This document shows, piece by piece, positions 61,767 to 63,794 of a stretch of DNA of 64,000 bases. A program made the position numbers and the translations under genes. The notes beneath the pieces were generated by a model. That model saw only the letters and a program-made list of their open reading frames with translations. It searched no databases and was not told the origin of the DNA. Positions within the stretch are counted from its first letter, which is position 1; each line of letters opens with the position of its first letter. The stretch lies in contig JANJXV010000030.1 of NCBI GenBank assembly GCA_024803745.1, positions 1,817,001-1,881,000 of the forward strand, read 5' to 3'. The DNA comes from Megascapheus bottae (Eukaryota; Chordata; Mammalia; Rodentia; Geomyidae).

Positions 61767-62659
61767 TGTGGCACAAAGGAATGAATCATGTGCTCCTGGA
61801 GCTAAATTATTTAAGGATTTGGCCTCATTTTCCTTATCCAGCCAATACATGTGTCCTACCTTCTTCTCAAGGCTTTGTGAGAATCAAATGAGATAATGAA
61901 ACCTACTATGCAAAAGCCAAAAGCTACATGAGAATAGCAGGTACTGAGATTATCACAGCAAAGACTAATTCCCAGGGTCTCAATCTATCTACCATAATCA
62001 AAAAACATATCTCTCTACTCAATAATAAACAGAAACCAAAGTTTTCCTGCCAAATTCCTAGTTTGAATGAAAAAAATGTAATTTTATACCTATTGCTTTG
62101 TTATCAGCATCATGTCAGTGTCACAGCTCCCAATCGGATCACCTAGGAACGCTCCCAGAAGATGACCTGAGGCCTCTGAGGGAACAGAGCACCTCCCATA
62201 TGCACCTCCCGTGTCACTGAGAATAACAGTGAGCCACCTCTCTTTCCAAGCAGCATTCTCATGTTGGATTGCATCTAAGTTATCACTCTCTTCCACTTGA
62301 TACAATATTTACTTGCTTCTCATTTCTAGCTACTGAATACAACCCAAAGGAAGAGGTCATACTAGAAAGGATGAAAATATAGATTTATTTTTTCTGATGG
62401 AATAAAATATTATTTTAGAGTGAGTTCACTAAATTCTACATTTAAGACAAAAGATCTTCAAATCATGGTAGAAGGAACAATTTACTTACTCTTCATCAAG
62501 GCCAACACGTCTACCAAAAAACATTTCAATGAAGCATTCTAACAATTCCTGGGTTCCCCGATAAAGGTATAACTGGTTGGCTAGCAAAGAAAAGCCACGA
62601 TTCTTCAGAAACTTATCCTTTTGTTCCTTAGATGCTCTATTAAAATATGCATGTAACAG
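14275..62659 (-). CDS. LYST: LYST, 3' half: 29 coding exons of lysosomal trafficking regulator
   Basis: LYST is a very large cytosolic BEACH protein that controls the size and traffic of lysosomes and lysosome-related organelles (melanosomes, lytic and dense granules). Its loss causes Chediak-Higashi syndrome and mouse beige. The 29 exons found here splice in phase throughout and give 1447 residues plus TGA, against about 3800 for the family, so the 5' part lies beyond 64000. In window numbering, residues 1-575 are a helical armadillo-like region. About 655-760 is the PH-BEACH domain (exons 12-16), about 765-1068 the BEACH domain (exons 16-21) and about 1209-1441 the WD40 repeats (exons 24-29). 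Domain limits are carried over from the human protein. The C-terminus [16 protein letters not shown] is intact. Matching human coding-exon count suggests exons 25-53. Regulation is not visible because the promoter is outside the window. Confidence 0.97.
14936..15015 (-). mobile_element. older ID-like SINE fragment
   Basis: 'gtactggggtttgaactcag' and 'ggtgctctgccacttgagcc' mark an eroded inverted ID-like element next to the younger copy at 15088. Confidence 0.5.
15088..15287 (-). mobile_element. family A SINE
   Basis: Full-length inverted copy, tail side preceded by TTTA and TTTTG repeats (15058-15100). Box B is intact on the minus strand (ggttcgattcc). Confidence 0.9.
15918..15989 (-). CDS. 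LYST: LYST window exon 28 (WD40)
   Basis: 72 bp, acceptor ttccctag, donor gtaagatc. It encodes [20 protein letters not shown] then PIV, and ends in phase 2. Human has Ile where this has the second Val. Confidence 0.97.
16196..16676 (-). mobile_element. family B SINE split by a nested SINE
   Basis: The left part is 16196-16330 ('ccggggcttgaacttagg' to 'gagataaagaatctcacga'). The right part, from about 16575 ('agtctcctggacttttctg'), runs to 'gctaccagtgcccag'. Removing the insert restores one inverted family B element. 16690-16890 is a further, older inverted dimer. Confidence 0.8.
16331..16572 (+). mobile_element. family B SINE nested in an inverted copy
   Basis: It runs 'gcctggtactgatggctcac' to 'cacagttcaagccctataac', then a C-rich and A tail. 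It is a full B1-ID dimer in plus orientation, flanked by related 'agaatctc'/'aagtctcc' sequences that may be a worn target duplication. Confidence 0.8.
17037..17434. repeat. polypurine stretch: GGA/GAA, SINE tail, GGAA, GA
   Basis: 17037-17205 is almost pure purine (GGA, GAA, AAAG). Then comes a family B 3' half (17208-17296), a (GGAA)n array (about 17306-17375) and a (GA)n run (about 17395-17434). All purine runs are on the plus strand. It lies in the intron between LYST exons 27 and 28. Confidence 0.9.
17208..17296 (+). mobile_element. family B SINE 3' half
   Basis: 'gaccctgtggctcaaggggt' to 'cccagagttcaagcctcat' is the ID-like tail only. It interrupts the purine tract. Confidence 0.7.
17441..17651 (+). 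mobile_element. family A SINE
   Basis: It spans 'gcttggagtgtggcc' to 'caagctccaggactggc' plus an A run, with a short internal duplication of 'catacacatacaaagcc'-like sequence. A GGA run follows to 17670. Confidence 0.85.
17694..17850 (-). CDS. LYST: LYST window exon 27 (WD40)
   Basis: 157 bp, acceptor atgttgcag, donor gtaagagg. It encodes [20 protein letters not shown] to [12 protein letters not shown], with the DLRLW closing strand of one blade. A family A SINE and a GGA run lie just past its donor (about 25 nt). Confidence 0.97.
18376..18613 (-). mobile_element. family B SINE
   Basis: It runs from 'tgtagggcttgaactctggg' to 'gtgagccatcggcacccagc', near full length. Preceded by TTG/TTC repeats at 18359-18385. 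Confidence 0.85.
18860..19225 (-). mobile_element. cluster of old ID/B1 pieces with a family A fragment
   Basis: It contains 'gcaggtgctctaccacttca' (ID-like), a B1-like stretch near 18945-19030, a clean family A 5' end at about 19036-19127 ('ccaggtcttcatacatgcta' to 'ccaaactcccggccc'), and a B1 head up to 'gccactatggctggc'. It probably records several insertions. Confidence 0.55.
19226..20889. other. LYST: LYST intron, nothing recognised
   Basis: About 1.6 kb of intron between exons 26 and 27 with no SINE, microsatellite or exon-like sequence I can identify. Open frames at 20377-20751 lack splice signals. Confidence 0.5.
20890..20987 (-). CDS. LYST: LYST window exon 26 (WD40)
   Basis: 98 bp, acceptor gtttttcag, donor gtaagctg. 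It encodes [20 protein letters not shown] then [12 protein letters not shown], with the GH...V dipeptide frame of a WD repeat. Ends in phase 1. Confidence 0.97.
21187..21326 (-). CDS. LYST: LYST window exon 25 (WD40)
   Basis: 140 bp, acceptor ccttgcag, donor gtagggga. It begins [20 protein letters not shown] and ends [15 protein letters not shown]. This is a textbook WD repeat, with GH near the start and SxDGT...WD at the end. Ends in phase 2. Confidence 0.98.
21368..21470 (-). mobile_element. family B SINE head fragment
   Basis: 'agagtcttgtgactttgtg' to 'gattacaggtgtgagccatg': the inverted B1 head only, about 40 nt beyond the acceptor of LYST exon 25. Confidence 0.65.
22058..22156 (-). CDS. 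LYST: LYST window exon 24 (WD40)
   Basis: 99 bp, 33 codons, acceptor tttgaag, donor gtgggtcc. It encodes [20 protein letters not shown] then [16 protein letters not shown]-type blade strand set. The donor has GTGGG instead of GTGAG. Confidence 0.95.
22496..22672 (-). mobile_element. older family A SINE
   Basis: It spans 'ccagtcctggggcttgaac' to 'ctccatcactagccc', with box B eroded. It lies directly beside a younger copy. Confidence 0.75.
22686..22877 (-). mobile_element. family A SINE with target-site duplication
   Basis: Full-length inverted copy with a T-rich start. It is flanked by acatttacttttttt at 22671-22685 and 22878-22892, a perfect 15-bp duplication. A B1-like piece follows at about 22895-23000. 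Confidence 0.92.
23300..23546 (-). mobile_element. family B SINE
   Basis: It spans 'gtcatggggcttgaactctg' to 'gtgagccagcacgcctagc', preceded by a GT/G run at 23301-23318. Near full length. Confidence 0.85.
23547..24613. other. LYST: LYST intron, nothing recognised
   Basis: Unique-looking AT-rich intron between exons 23 and 24, with no clear repeat or exon. Confidence 0.5.
24614..24750 (-). CDS. LYST: LYST window exon 23
   Basis: 137 bp, acceptor cccttgag, donor gtgagtgt. It encodes [20 protein letters not shown] to [12 protein letters not shown] and ends in phase 0. SWGY-D-IL-LK resembles a leading WD40 blade. Confidence 0.97.
24751..26107. other. LYST: LYST intron, nothing recognised
   Basis: 1.36 kb of intron between exons 22 and 23 without a recognisable SINE. 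No conserved-looking frame. Confidence 0.5.
26108..26297 (-). CDS. LYST: LYST window exon 22
   Basis: 190 bp, acceptor gttttag, donor gtacaata. It begins [20 protein letters not shown] and ends [11 protein letters not shown] in phase 1. Links BEACH to the WD40 propeller. The donor is weak (C at +4, A at +5), yet no better donor lies nearby. Confidence 0.96.
26408..26586 (+). mobile_element. family A SINE
   Basis: It spans 'gtcgggagtgtggcctagtg' to 'gtcctgagactggc' plus an A tail. A short deletion near the 3' end removes the 'gagctcaagcccag' segment. Confidence 0.85.
26645..26712. repeat. (TCC)n microsatellite
   Basis: About 14 TCC units followed by TTC/TCT variants, next to a family B fragment. 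Confidence 0.92.
26730..26902 (-). mobile_element. family B SINE, diverged
   Basis: It spans 'caaggttagggctctacccc' to 'gcaccggtgcctggc'. The ID-like 3' end is lost to the TCC repeat. Confidence 0.75.
27290..27470. other. G-rich purine stretch, possible L1 3' UTR remnant
   Basis: The plus strand has GGGTGGGAAAATGGAGAGGG-like purine runs at 27305-27335 and 27388-27425. It resembles the polypurine tract of L1 3' UTRs, but I see no tail or coding remnant. Confidence 0.25.
27808..27988 (+). mobile_element. old B1-ID dimer SINE
   Basis: It spans 'ccaggctctgtggctcatgc' to 'tgagttcaagccctacttc'. The junction and spacer differ from family B, so this looks like an older dimer type. Confidence 0.6.
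28506..28736 (-). CDS. LYST: LYST window exon 21 (BEACH C-terminus)
   Basis: 231 bp, 77 codons, acceptor atgacag, donor gtatgtca. It encodes [20 protein letters not shown], then [18 protein letters not shown], ending EQVKEITYP. The I..YGQTP.QLF motif closes the BEACH domain. Phase 0 at both ends. Confidence 0.98.
29088..29281 (-). mobile_element. family A SINE
   Basis: It spans 'tgccagtcctgggacttgaac' (tail side) to 'aggctacactcccagacc'. Box B carries substitutions, so this is an older copy. A B1 remnant follows at about 29350-29405. Confidence 0.8.
29486..29703 (-). CDS. LYST: LYST window exon 20 (BEACH)
   Basis: 218 bp, acceptor tcccttag, donor gtaagtga. It encodes [20 protein letters not shown], then [20 protein letters not shown] and [18 protein letters not shown]. 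It carries the BEACH motifs LPPWA..P..FI..HR.ALES..VS..I..WIDL.FG.KQ.G. Ends in phase 0. Confidence 0.98.
29704..30943. other. LYST: LYST intron, nothing recognised
   Basis: AT-rich intron between exons 19 and 20; 29931-29970 repeats a phrase also found at 29310-29350 ('acccaacaa..taaaaa.gtacatgt'), suggesting a local duplication. Otherwise nothing recognised. Confidence 0.45.
30960..31160 (+). mobile_element. family A SINE with target-site duplication, 20 nt from a splice site
   Basis: Full length with an A tail. Flanked by agaaattataagttag at 30944-30959 and 31161-31176, a perfect 16-bp duplication. The original insertion point is about 20 nt inside the intron from the exon 19 donor. Confidence 0.93.
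31197..31337 (-). CDS. LYST: LYST window exon 19 (BEACH)
   Basis: 141 bp, acceptor tctttgtag, donor gtaagctg. It encodes [20 protein letters not shown], then [20 protein letters not shown]. The FD.PDR.F and [16 protein letters not shown] motifs are strongly conserved in BEACH proteins. A young SINE starts about 20 nt past its donor. Confidence 0.98.
31338..32012. other. LYST: LYST intron, nothing recognised
   Basis: Short intron between exons 18 and 19; no SINE identified. Confidence 0.5.
32013..32169 (-). CDS. LYST: LYST window exon 18 (BEACH)
   Basis: 157 bp, acceptor gtcctcag, donor gtatgtga. It encodes [19 protein letters not shown], then [20 protein letters not shown], ending FTKMFLAYQ. 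The HYGSHYSN...V..FLVRM.PFT.M block is the central BEACH signature. Noticeably richer in G+C than its flanks. Confidence 0.98.
32504..32730 (+). mobile_element. family B SINE
   Basis: It begins 'gccaggcgcggtggctcac', the most Alu-like head in the window, and ends 'gttcaagccccacaaccaac' with an A/AAC tail. Confidence 0.88.
32912..32978 (-). CDS. LYST: LYST window exon 17 (BEACH)
   Basis: 67 bp, acceptor cctttgcag, donor gtagtttt. It encodes [19 protein letters not shown] then TYK, and ends in phase 0. The L-x-KPI motif follows YR in nearly all BEACH domains. Confidence 0.97.
33135..33346 (+). mobile_element. family B SINE, 5'-truncated
   Basis: It begins at 'acctggctactcaggaggc' and ends 'gagccccaggactggg' with an (AAAC)n tail. 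The 3' end looks like family A, so it may be a hybrid. Confidence 0.8.
33917..34114 (-). mobile_element. family A SINE with target-site duplication
   Basis: Full-length inverted copy, flanked by tgaccacacttttttt at 33901-33916 and 34115-34130. Confidence 0.93.
34131..34336 (-). mobile_element. family B SINE
   Basis: It spans 'gtcagtcatggggctccaac' to 'gagtagctagaattacac'. It lies directly against the family A insertion, whose target was in its T-rich tail. Confidence 0.8.
34540..34915 (+). mobile_element. ancient L1 (L1M-type) 3' fragment
   Basis: Phrases such as 'gctgaacatttaggctgttt' and 'actgtcaagctgccttccaa' followed by 'ataccagcaatgtgta' recall the 3' ends of old mammalian L1M elements. 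Heavily decayed, so the limits are rough. Confidence 0.5.
35247..35287. repeat. (GT)n microsatellite
   Basis: About 20 uninterrupted GT units in the intron between LYST exons 16 and 17. Confidence 0.95.
35730..36018 (-). mobile_element. family B SINE with CT-rich flank
   Basis: A CTCC/CCT tract at about 35730-35818 precedes an inverted family B copy ('ttacagggcttgaactcag' to 'gtaagccaccagcaccc'). Confidence 0.8.
36112..36335 (-). mobile_element. family B SINE
   Basis: It spans 'gtcatgaactctgtacctg' to 'aggattacaggtgtgcccc'. Near full length, moderately diverged. Confidence 0.8.
36681..36760. repeat. TATATG/ACACAT microsatellite
   Basis: Mixed TA, TG and CA units over about 80 bp, just before unassigned intron. 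Confidence 0.85.
37061..37305 (-). CDS. LYST: LYST window exon 16 (BEACH start)
   Basis: 245 bp, the longest here; acceptor cctgttag, donor gtgagtaa. It begins [19 protein letters not shown] and contains [20 protein letters not shown] and [17 protein letters not shown], the typical N-terminal BEACH signature (W..G.I.NF.YL..LN..AGRS.NDL.QYPVFP). Ends in phase 2. Confidence 0.98.
37428..37532 (-). mobile_element. ID-like SINE fragment
   Basis: 'gctagtcctggaccttaaac' and 'gccagtgctctacaaccc' match the 3' half of an inverted family A/B tail. Confidence 0.6.
37692..37916 (-). mobile_element. family B SINE
   Basis: It spans 'tgtcgtgaggctgaaatgtg' to 'gtatgagccactttcac', preceded by a T run. Confidence 0.8.
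38280..38552 (+). mobile_element. old B1-ID dimer, eroded
   Basis: 'gctaggcatggtggcttcag' near the start and 'gggtcaagtggcagagctct' near the end suggest a decayed dimeric SINE. Confidence 0.45.
38715..38867 (-). CDS. LYST: LYST window exon 15
   Basis: 153 bp, 51 codons, acceptor tgtcttag, donor gtaaattt. It encodes [20 protein letters not shown], then [20 protein letters not shown], ending LLLAFDTSK. This is the C-terminal part of the PH-BEACH domain, with its [14 protein letters not shown] core. Confidence 0.97.
38868..39290. other. LYST: LYST intron, nothing recognised
   Basis: Intronic sequence upstream of exon 15 with no repeat that I can name. Confidence 0.45.
39296..39445. repeat. TTCC/TTTC/CTCC pyrimidine tract
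   Basis: 150 bp of almost pure pyrimidine on the plus strand, the mirror of the purine tract at 17 kb. Confidence 0.92.
39446..40287. other. LYST: LYST intron, nothing recognised
   Basis: Unique-looking intron; open frames on either strand show no protein-like pattern. Confidence 0.45.
40288..40507 (-). mobile_element. family A SINE
   Basis: Inverted full-length copy with a TTTTG-rich tail side. Flanks 'aagtctaatct' and 'aagcctaatct' look like a target duplication with one change. Confidence 0.88.
41262..41496 (-). mobile_element. family B SINE
   Basis: It spans 'accaatcctgaagcttgaac' to 'gtgagtcaccatgcctggc'. An older ID-like piece lies upstream at about 40880-40965. Confidence 0.83.
41659..41714 (-). 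CDS. LYST: LYST window exon 14
   Basis: 56 bp, acceptor tctgcag, donor gtgagtag. It encodes [18 protein letters not shown] and ends in phase 0. A PH-BEACH strand (MYFVED) plus a variable loop. Confidence 0.95.
41912..42074 (+). mobile_element. family A SINE, internally deleted
   Basis: It spans 'ggctgggaatttggcctag' to 'gttcagtccctggc' with an A tail. Pieces of the middle and 3' part are missing. Confidence 0.85.
42088..42470 (+). mobile_element. family B SINE with an internal tandem array
   Basis: The head ('gtctggtggctcatgtctg') and spacer are normal, but the ID-like part is expanded by a 42-bp repeat (42217-42426) before the usual 'gccttgag'. It also has a short repeat 'tctgtaatctgtaatcc' in the head. 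Confidence 0.88.
42217..42426 (+). repeat. five tandem copies of a 42-bp SINE segment
   Basis: Units start at 42217, 42259, 42301, 42343 and 42385, each exactly 42 bp. Each runs from 'aaagctggaagtagagcc' to 'ggtagagctctag' (or 'cactag'). The first unit is the most diverged. The unit ends are the family A/B motifs 'aaagccggaagt' and 'gtagagctctag'. Confidence 0.97.
42495..42560. repeat. AT-rich TATATA/TAATGCATATA repeat
   Basis: Includes two copies of a 'tataatgcata' unit. Palindromic and likely to form hairpins. Confidence 0.8.
42561..43373. other. LYST: LYST intron, mostly unassigned
   Basis: An old inverted B1-like piece lies at about 42725-42830 ('gtcttgtgtttaggcctggg'). The rest is not recognised. 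Confidence 0.4.
43374..43435 (-). CDS. LYST: LYST window exon 13
   Basis: 62 bp micro-exon, acceptor ttgacag, donor gtaagtta. It encodes [20 protein letters not shown], within the PH-BEACH domain, and ends in phase 1. Confidence 0.96.
44179..44275 (-). CDS. LYST: LYST window exon 12 (NAGNAG acceptor)
   Basis: 97 bp, donor gtaggtgc. It encodes [20 protein letters not shown] to [10 protein letters not shown]. The acceptor reads cctcagcag, giving two AGs three bases apart. I took the distal one because it gives the human-like KSEDV join; the proximal AG would add one Ala. Confidence 0.93.
44355..44366 (-). repeat. LYST: target-site duplication copy carrying a duplicated splice donor
   Basis: The minus strand reads tcagaaggtaag, identical to the real exon 11 junction at 44596-44585. 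It therefore holds TCAGAAG|GTAAG a second time, 230 nt further into the intron. Confidence 0.9.
44367..44584 (-). mobile_element. family B SINE inserted at a LYST splice donor
   Basis: On the minus strand it begins 'ccaggttcagtggctcacac', immediately after the donor GTAAG, and ends 'cagagttcaagcctcaca'. It is flanked by perfect 12-bp direct repeats (44355-44366 and 44585-44596). The A-rich tail has been lost. Confidence 0.92.
44590..44735 (-). CDS. LYST: LYST window exon 11 (donor abutted by a SINE)
   Basis: 146 bp, acceptor acccgcag, donor gtaagcca. It encodes [20 protein letters not shown] to [18 protein letters not shown], just before the PH-BEACH fold. A family B SINE is inserted immediately past the donor, and its target-site duplication carries a second copy of the exon-intron junction. 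Confidence 0.97.
45388..45617 (-). mobile_element. family A SINE
   Basis: Inverted full-length copy with a long T-rich tail side (45390-45428). It has a TATATATA expansion in the middle and a short 'aggcaaggcaagc' duplication near the 5' end. Confidence 0.88.
45625..45735 (-). mobile_element. ID-like SINE 3' half
   Basis: 'gtgccaatcctggggtttaa' to 'gtgttacttgcagcc' in inverted orientation. Older than its neighbour. Confidence 0.65.
45758..45980 (-). mobile_element. family B SINE
   Basis: It spans 'tggtggtgaggcttaaactc' to 'gtgagccaccagtgctcaac', full length but diverged. Confidence 0.82.
45990..46391 (-). mobile_element. family B SINE split by a nested SINE
   Basis: The left part ends at 'ggagataagcatctcactctg' (about 46031). 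The right part resumes at 46288 ('gagtcctacagactttcc') and runs to 'gagccaccagcatctggc'. Together they make one inverted element. Confidence 0.75.
46034..46287 (+). mobile_element. family B SINE nested in an inverted copy
   Basis: It spans 'aactggtgcatcccatcc' to 'caaaccccacaaccaac' followed by an A tail of about 18 nt. This is the second such nested pair in the window. Confidence 0.8.
46646..46676. repeat. (AC)n microsatellite
   Basis: Short CA run with CATACA interruptions, at the end of an ID-like stretch (about 46590-46645). Confidence 0.85.
46851..47039 (-). CDS. LYST: LYST window exon 10
   Basis: 189 bp, acceptor gtttag, donor gttagtgt. It encodes [20 protein letters not shown] through [14 protein letters not shown]. 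Highly conserved; leads into the PH-BEACH module. Confidence 0.97.
47125..47210 (+). mobile_element. ID-like fragment
   Basis: 'gtgaggttgcagcatagtgc' to 'tggatttgatcctcaacac' keeps the box A to box B spacing of a monomeric ID. It ends in an A-rich run and lies about 85 nt from the exon 10 acceptor. Confidence 0.55.
47295..47371 (-). CDS. LYST: LYST window exon 9
   Basis: 77 bp, acceptor tcttttag, donor gtaagatt. It encodes [20 protein letters not shown] then NNNQQ, and ends with two bases of the next codon. Charged coiled-coil-like linker. Confidence 0.96.
47834..48010 (-). CDS. LYST: LYST window exon 8
   Basis: 177 bp, 59 codons, acceptor ttaaag, donor gtgagtct. It begins [20 protein letters not shown] and ends [12 protein letters not shown]. 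Phase 0 at both ends. Confidence 0.97.
48341..48539 (+). mobile_element. family A SINE with target-site duplication
   Basis: Full length with an A17 tail, flanked by gctaaact (48333-48340 and 48540-48547). Confidence 0.88.
48998..49176 (+). mobile_element. family A SINE, box B lost
   Basis: It spans 'ggctgggagtttagcctag' to 'cacacccgagactgac', with a deletion where box B should be. Confidence 0.85.
49177..49679. other. LYST: LYST intron, nothing recognised
   Basis: AT-rich intron between exons 7 and 8. Confidence 0.45.
49680..49896 (-). mobile_element. family B SINE
   Basis: It spans 'ttatatggcttgaattcag' to 'gtaagccatgggtgcctag', with a gap in the spacer. Confidence 0.75.
49968..50310 (+). 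mobile_element. old B1-like SINE interrupted by a retroposed VNTR
   Basis: The left part is 'gatatggtggtgtatacctg' to 'aagaagcggaggga' (ends 50020). The right part resumes with the duplicated 'aagaagcggaggga' at 50249 and continues 'ggaggatttcaagtttgaag'. The insert is described separately. Confidence 0.75.
50021..50248 (+). mobile_element. retroposed GC-rich 15-bp VNTR with A tail
   Basis: A 228-bp insert is flanked by the perfect 14-bp duplication aagaagcggaggga (50007-50020, 50249-50262). It begins ttggcctagtcgggcc, which fits the Pol III box A pattern and matches the family A start. About eight units of ggccggagcgagcgg follow. Then comes gacctgagctagaaaggg, a second near-copy of the head (agcctagccgggcc, about 50171-50184), two or three more units, 'agaaagagaaaggggcc', and an A-rich tail. 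There is no box B. Antisense to LYST. Confidence 0.85.
50396..50566 (+). mobile_element. family A SINE, internally deleted
   Basis: It spans 'gggagcatggcctagtggta' to 'caagccccaggactagc' with an (AAAAT)n-like tail. Older dimer pieces lie at about 50590-50790. Confidence 0.83.
51310..51516 (-). CDS. LYST: LYST window exon 7
   Basis: 207 bp, 69 codons, acceptor gatttaag, donor gtaagtat. It starts [20 protein letters not shown] and ends [12 protein letters not shown]. Phase 0 at both ends, so skipping it would keep the frame. Confidence 0.96.
51655..51905 (+). mobile_element. L1 3' fragment (ORF2 end)
   Basis: Phrases such as 'caattcaaatggccattaat', 'acaatggattattcagtttc', 'aaaccacatacaaaggacaa' and 'tggtttctcttatctgaggt' match the well-known end of mammalian L1 ORF2. 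Decayed; it may extend to about 52060. Confidence 0.7.
52082..52282 (+). mobile_element. young family A SINE with target-site duplication
   Basis: Full length, boxes A and B recognisable, A22 tail. Flanked by aaaagtagtcaaatatg at 52065-52081 and 52283-52299, a perfect 17-bp duplication. A short ID-like piece follows (about 52300-52360). Confidence 0.95.
52418..52495. repeat. (TG)n imperfect microsatellite
   Basis: TG units with TATG and CATG interruptions. Confidence 0.9.
52496..53384. other. LYST: LYST intron, nothing recognised
   Basis: About 0.9 kb of AT-rich intron between exons 6 and 7, without a repeat I can name. Confidence 0.45.
53398..53591 (+). mobile_element. family A SINE, box B deleted
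   Basis: It spans 'ggggccaagagtttggcc' to 'ttcagtccccaggattaacc'. Flanks aaactcaactaag (53385-53397) and aaactcaagtaag (53592-53604) form a 13-bp duplication with one change. Exon 6 begins 100 nt beyond it. Confidence 0.87.
53692..53867 (-). CDS. LYST: LYST window exon 6
   Basis: 176 bp, acceptor aattcag, donor gtaagtac. It begins [20 protein letters not shown], has an acidic linker [19 protein letters not shown], and ends [10 protein letters not shown] in phase 0. Confidence 0.96.
54309..54525 (+). mobile_element. young family A SINE with target-site duplication
   Basis: Best-preserved copy: box A TGGCCTAGTGG, box B GGTTCGATTCC, A tail of about 27 nt. Flanked by aaaacagaacaatgct at 54293-54308 and 54526-54541. 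Confidence 0.96.
55119..55319 (+). mobile_element. family A SINE with target-site duplication
   Basis: Full length, with an extra 'actt' in the A-B box interval. Flanked by aaaaagtagtgac at 55106-55118 and 55320-55332. Confidence 0.92.
55378..55480 (+). mobile_element. family B SINE 3' half
   Basis: 'tccgaagtggtgctgtggc' to 'gttcaagccccacaaccaac', ID-like tail only, about 120 nt from the exon 5 donor. Confidence 0.8.
55601..55792 (-). CDS. LYST: LYST window exon 5
   Basis: 192 bp, acceptor tttgaag, donor gtaggacc. It encodes [20 protein letters not shown] to [12 protein letters not shown] and ends in phase 1. The donor has +4 G rather than A but keeps GTAGG. Confidence 0.96.
55793..56654. 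other. LYST: LYST intron, nothing recognised
   Basis: Intron between exons 4 and 5. Contains a short inverted repeat at about 56239-56264 ('aggtgattttaaaaatcacct'). Confidence 0.45.
56655..57002. mobile_element. two family B SINE pieces in opposite orientation
   Basis: 56655-56780 is an inverted 3' half ('tcctggggcttgaatgtagg'). 56874-57002 is a plus-strand head ('ctgggcactggcggctcatg') with a shortened tail. Confidence 0.65.
57131..57348 (+). mobile_element. L1 3' end (3' UTR with polypurine tract)
   Basis: It contains a G-rich purine tract (57200-57255), then 'gaagtaatgcaccttctatc' and an AATAAAA-type end. It aligns by eye with 63795-63945, so these are two copies of the same 3' end. Confidence 0.65.
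57443..57595 (-). CDS. LYST: LYST window exon 4
   Basis: 153 bp, acceptor cttttag, donor gtgagtag. It reads [20 protein letters not shown], then a variable Ser/Pro-rich loop ([15 protein letters not shown]), then [13 protein letters not shown]. The loop differs most from the human protein, which fits a surface linker. Confidence 0.95.
57790..58085 (+). mobile_element. old dimeric SINE cluster
   Basis: Two decayed B1-like heads ('gtatggtggtttatgccc' and 'gttgggcatggttcataatt') followed by an ID-like tail ('caaatggcagagtgcttgc'). Confidence 0.5.
58299..58538 (+). mobile_element. family B SINE with target-site duplication
   Basis: Full length, from 'gccaggcgctagtggcttat' to 'gttcaagtcccacaacagac' plus an A tail. 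Flanked by aaagtcttcaaatac at 58284-58298 and 58539-58553. Confidence 0.95.
58797..58963 (-). CDS. LYST: LYST window exon 3
   Basis: 167 bp, acceptor atctttag, donor gtaagatt. It encodes [20 protein letters not shown] to [13 protein letters not shown] and ends in phase 1. Confidence 0.97.
59145..59330 (+). mobile_element. family A SINE without A tail
   Basis: It spans 'ctgggagtttagcctagtgg' to 'gctcaagcccagaactggg' and ends abruptly without an A run. Confidence 0.87.
59331..60020. other. LYST: LYST intron, nothing recognised
   Basis: Intron between exons 2 and 3. Confidence 0.45.
60285..60325. repeat. (GT)n microsatellite
   Basis: GT units with TATG and GAGCG interruptions. Confidence 0.88.
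60330..60722 (-). mobile_element. old inverted B1-ID dimers
   Basis: 'ggcactctaccacttaagcc' (ID-like), 'ggctaggattatagacataa' (B1 head), then a second pair ending 'gggttacaggtatgagtcac'. Both copies are eroded. Confidence 0.6.
60940..61170 (-). CDS. LYST: LYST window exon 2
   Basis: 231 bp, acceptor ttgtag, donor gtaagttt. It encodes [19 protein letters not shown] through [11 protein letters not shown], rich in Leu and Asn as expected for an armadillo/HEAT-like solenoid. Leaves two bases for the next exon. Confidence 0.97.
61504..61762 (+). mobile_element. family B SINE with long A tail and target-site duplication
   Basis: It runs 'gccaggcggtggctcacgcc' to a tail of about 32 A. Flanked by gaggtgtggcacaa at 61490-61503 and 61763-61776. 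Confidence 0.95.
61777..62480. other. LYST: LYST intron, nothing recognised
   Basis: Intron between exons 1 and 2 of the window. No named repeat. Confidence 0.45.
62490..62659 (-). CDS. LYST: LYST window exon 1
   Basis: 170 bp, acceptor ttctttag, donor gtaagtaaa. It starts in phase 0 with [17 protein letters not shown] and ends FGRRVGLDE plus two bases. Helical-repeat region upstream of the PH-BEACH domain. Confidence 0.96.
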
Positions 62660-62767
62660 CTAAAGAAAAAAAATTAGAACATGCATCAAAATTTAATACA
62701 ATATACACAAATCAACATACAATAATTTCATTTGAAAGTTATTATCTATACTTTTATACATTCTTTT

Positions 62768-63020
62768 TGTTTTGTTTTGTCAGTTGTGGGACTTGAACTC
62801 TGGGCCAGGGTGTTGTCCCTAAGTTCTTCAGCTCAAGGTTACTGCCCTACTCCTTGAGCTACTACGCCCACTTCTGTTTTTCTAGTGGTTAATTGGAGAT
62901 AAGAGTCTCATGTTCCTTAGTGCCAAGGCTGGCTTTGAACCTGGCTTTGAGCTGGGATCTTCAGATCTCAGCCTCCTGAGTAGCTAGGGATTAGAGGTGT
63001 GAGACACCACACGCCCGGAT
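62768..63020 (-). mobile_element. family B SINE
   Basis: It spans 'tgtgggacttgaactctggg' to 'gtgagacaccacacgcccgg', with a local duplication of 'ctggctttgaac'. Confidence 0.85.
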
Positions 63021-63324
63021 TATACATTCTTATTATCTATAACTTCTATGTAGTATTCATATAATACAAAAAATGTTTTAAAAATGCCACAGTCACAGGA
63101 AAATGAACCTTGTTTCTGACAAATGTGGAATGCTAATGGAAACTGTCTTTATTCCCCTGGAATAGGGAACTTGTTTCCAAGGAAGCCAGGTCACCTAGAA
63201 GACAGTACTCTTGGCTGAGTGTAAACACTTGTGTCTAATTCTACAGGAAAAATAATCACAGTCTATACTTTTTCTACAAATTTGATACTCTAGAATCTCT
63301 CAAACAGAATGGTCAGTTCTCCCC

Positions 63325-63564
63325 TGTGCACTGGTGGCTCATGCCTGTAATCCTAGTTACTCATGAGACTGAGATCTGAGGATCATGGTTCAAAGCCAGC
63401 CTGGGCATGAAAGTTTGTGAGATTCTTATTGCCAATTAATAACCGGAAAACTAGAAGTTTTGCTGTGGCTCGAAGTGGTAGAGTACTAGCCTTGAGCAAA
63501 AAAGCTCAAGGACAGCACCCAGACTTTGAGTTCAAACCCCAGGACCTGCTTTAAAAAAAAAAAA
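63325..63564 (+). mobile_element. family B SINE
   Basis: It spans 'gtgcactggtggctcatgcc' to 'gttcaaaccccaggacctgc' with an A tail. Confidence 0.87.
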
Positions 63565-63794
63565 AGCTAATTCTAGGACATAAATAGAATGCTTTGATAT
63601 AGCAAATAAAGGAGTAAAGCTACAGGTAATTTTGATATGGTAGTTAGGGAAGGCCTCTCTGAAATAGGGACAACTGAGCTGAGACCTGAGGAATTTAAGA
63701 GTTGACATAACACATTGTAGGAGAGGTTTCCAATTATATGCTCCCTGTAAATTTTTGTGAATTAGACTAAGAATTTAGACATATGGGTTTATTG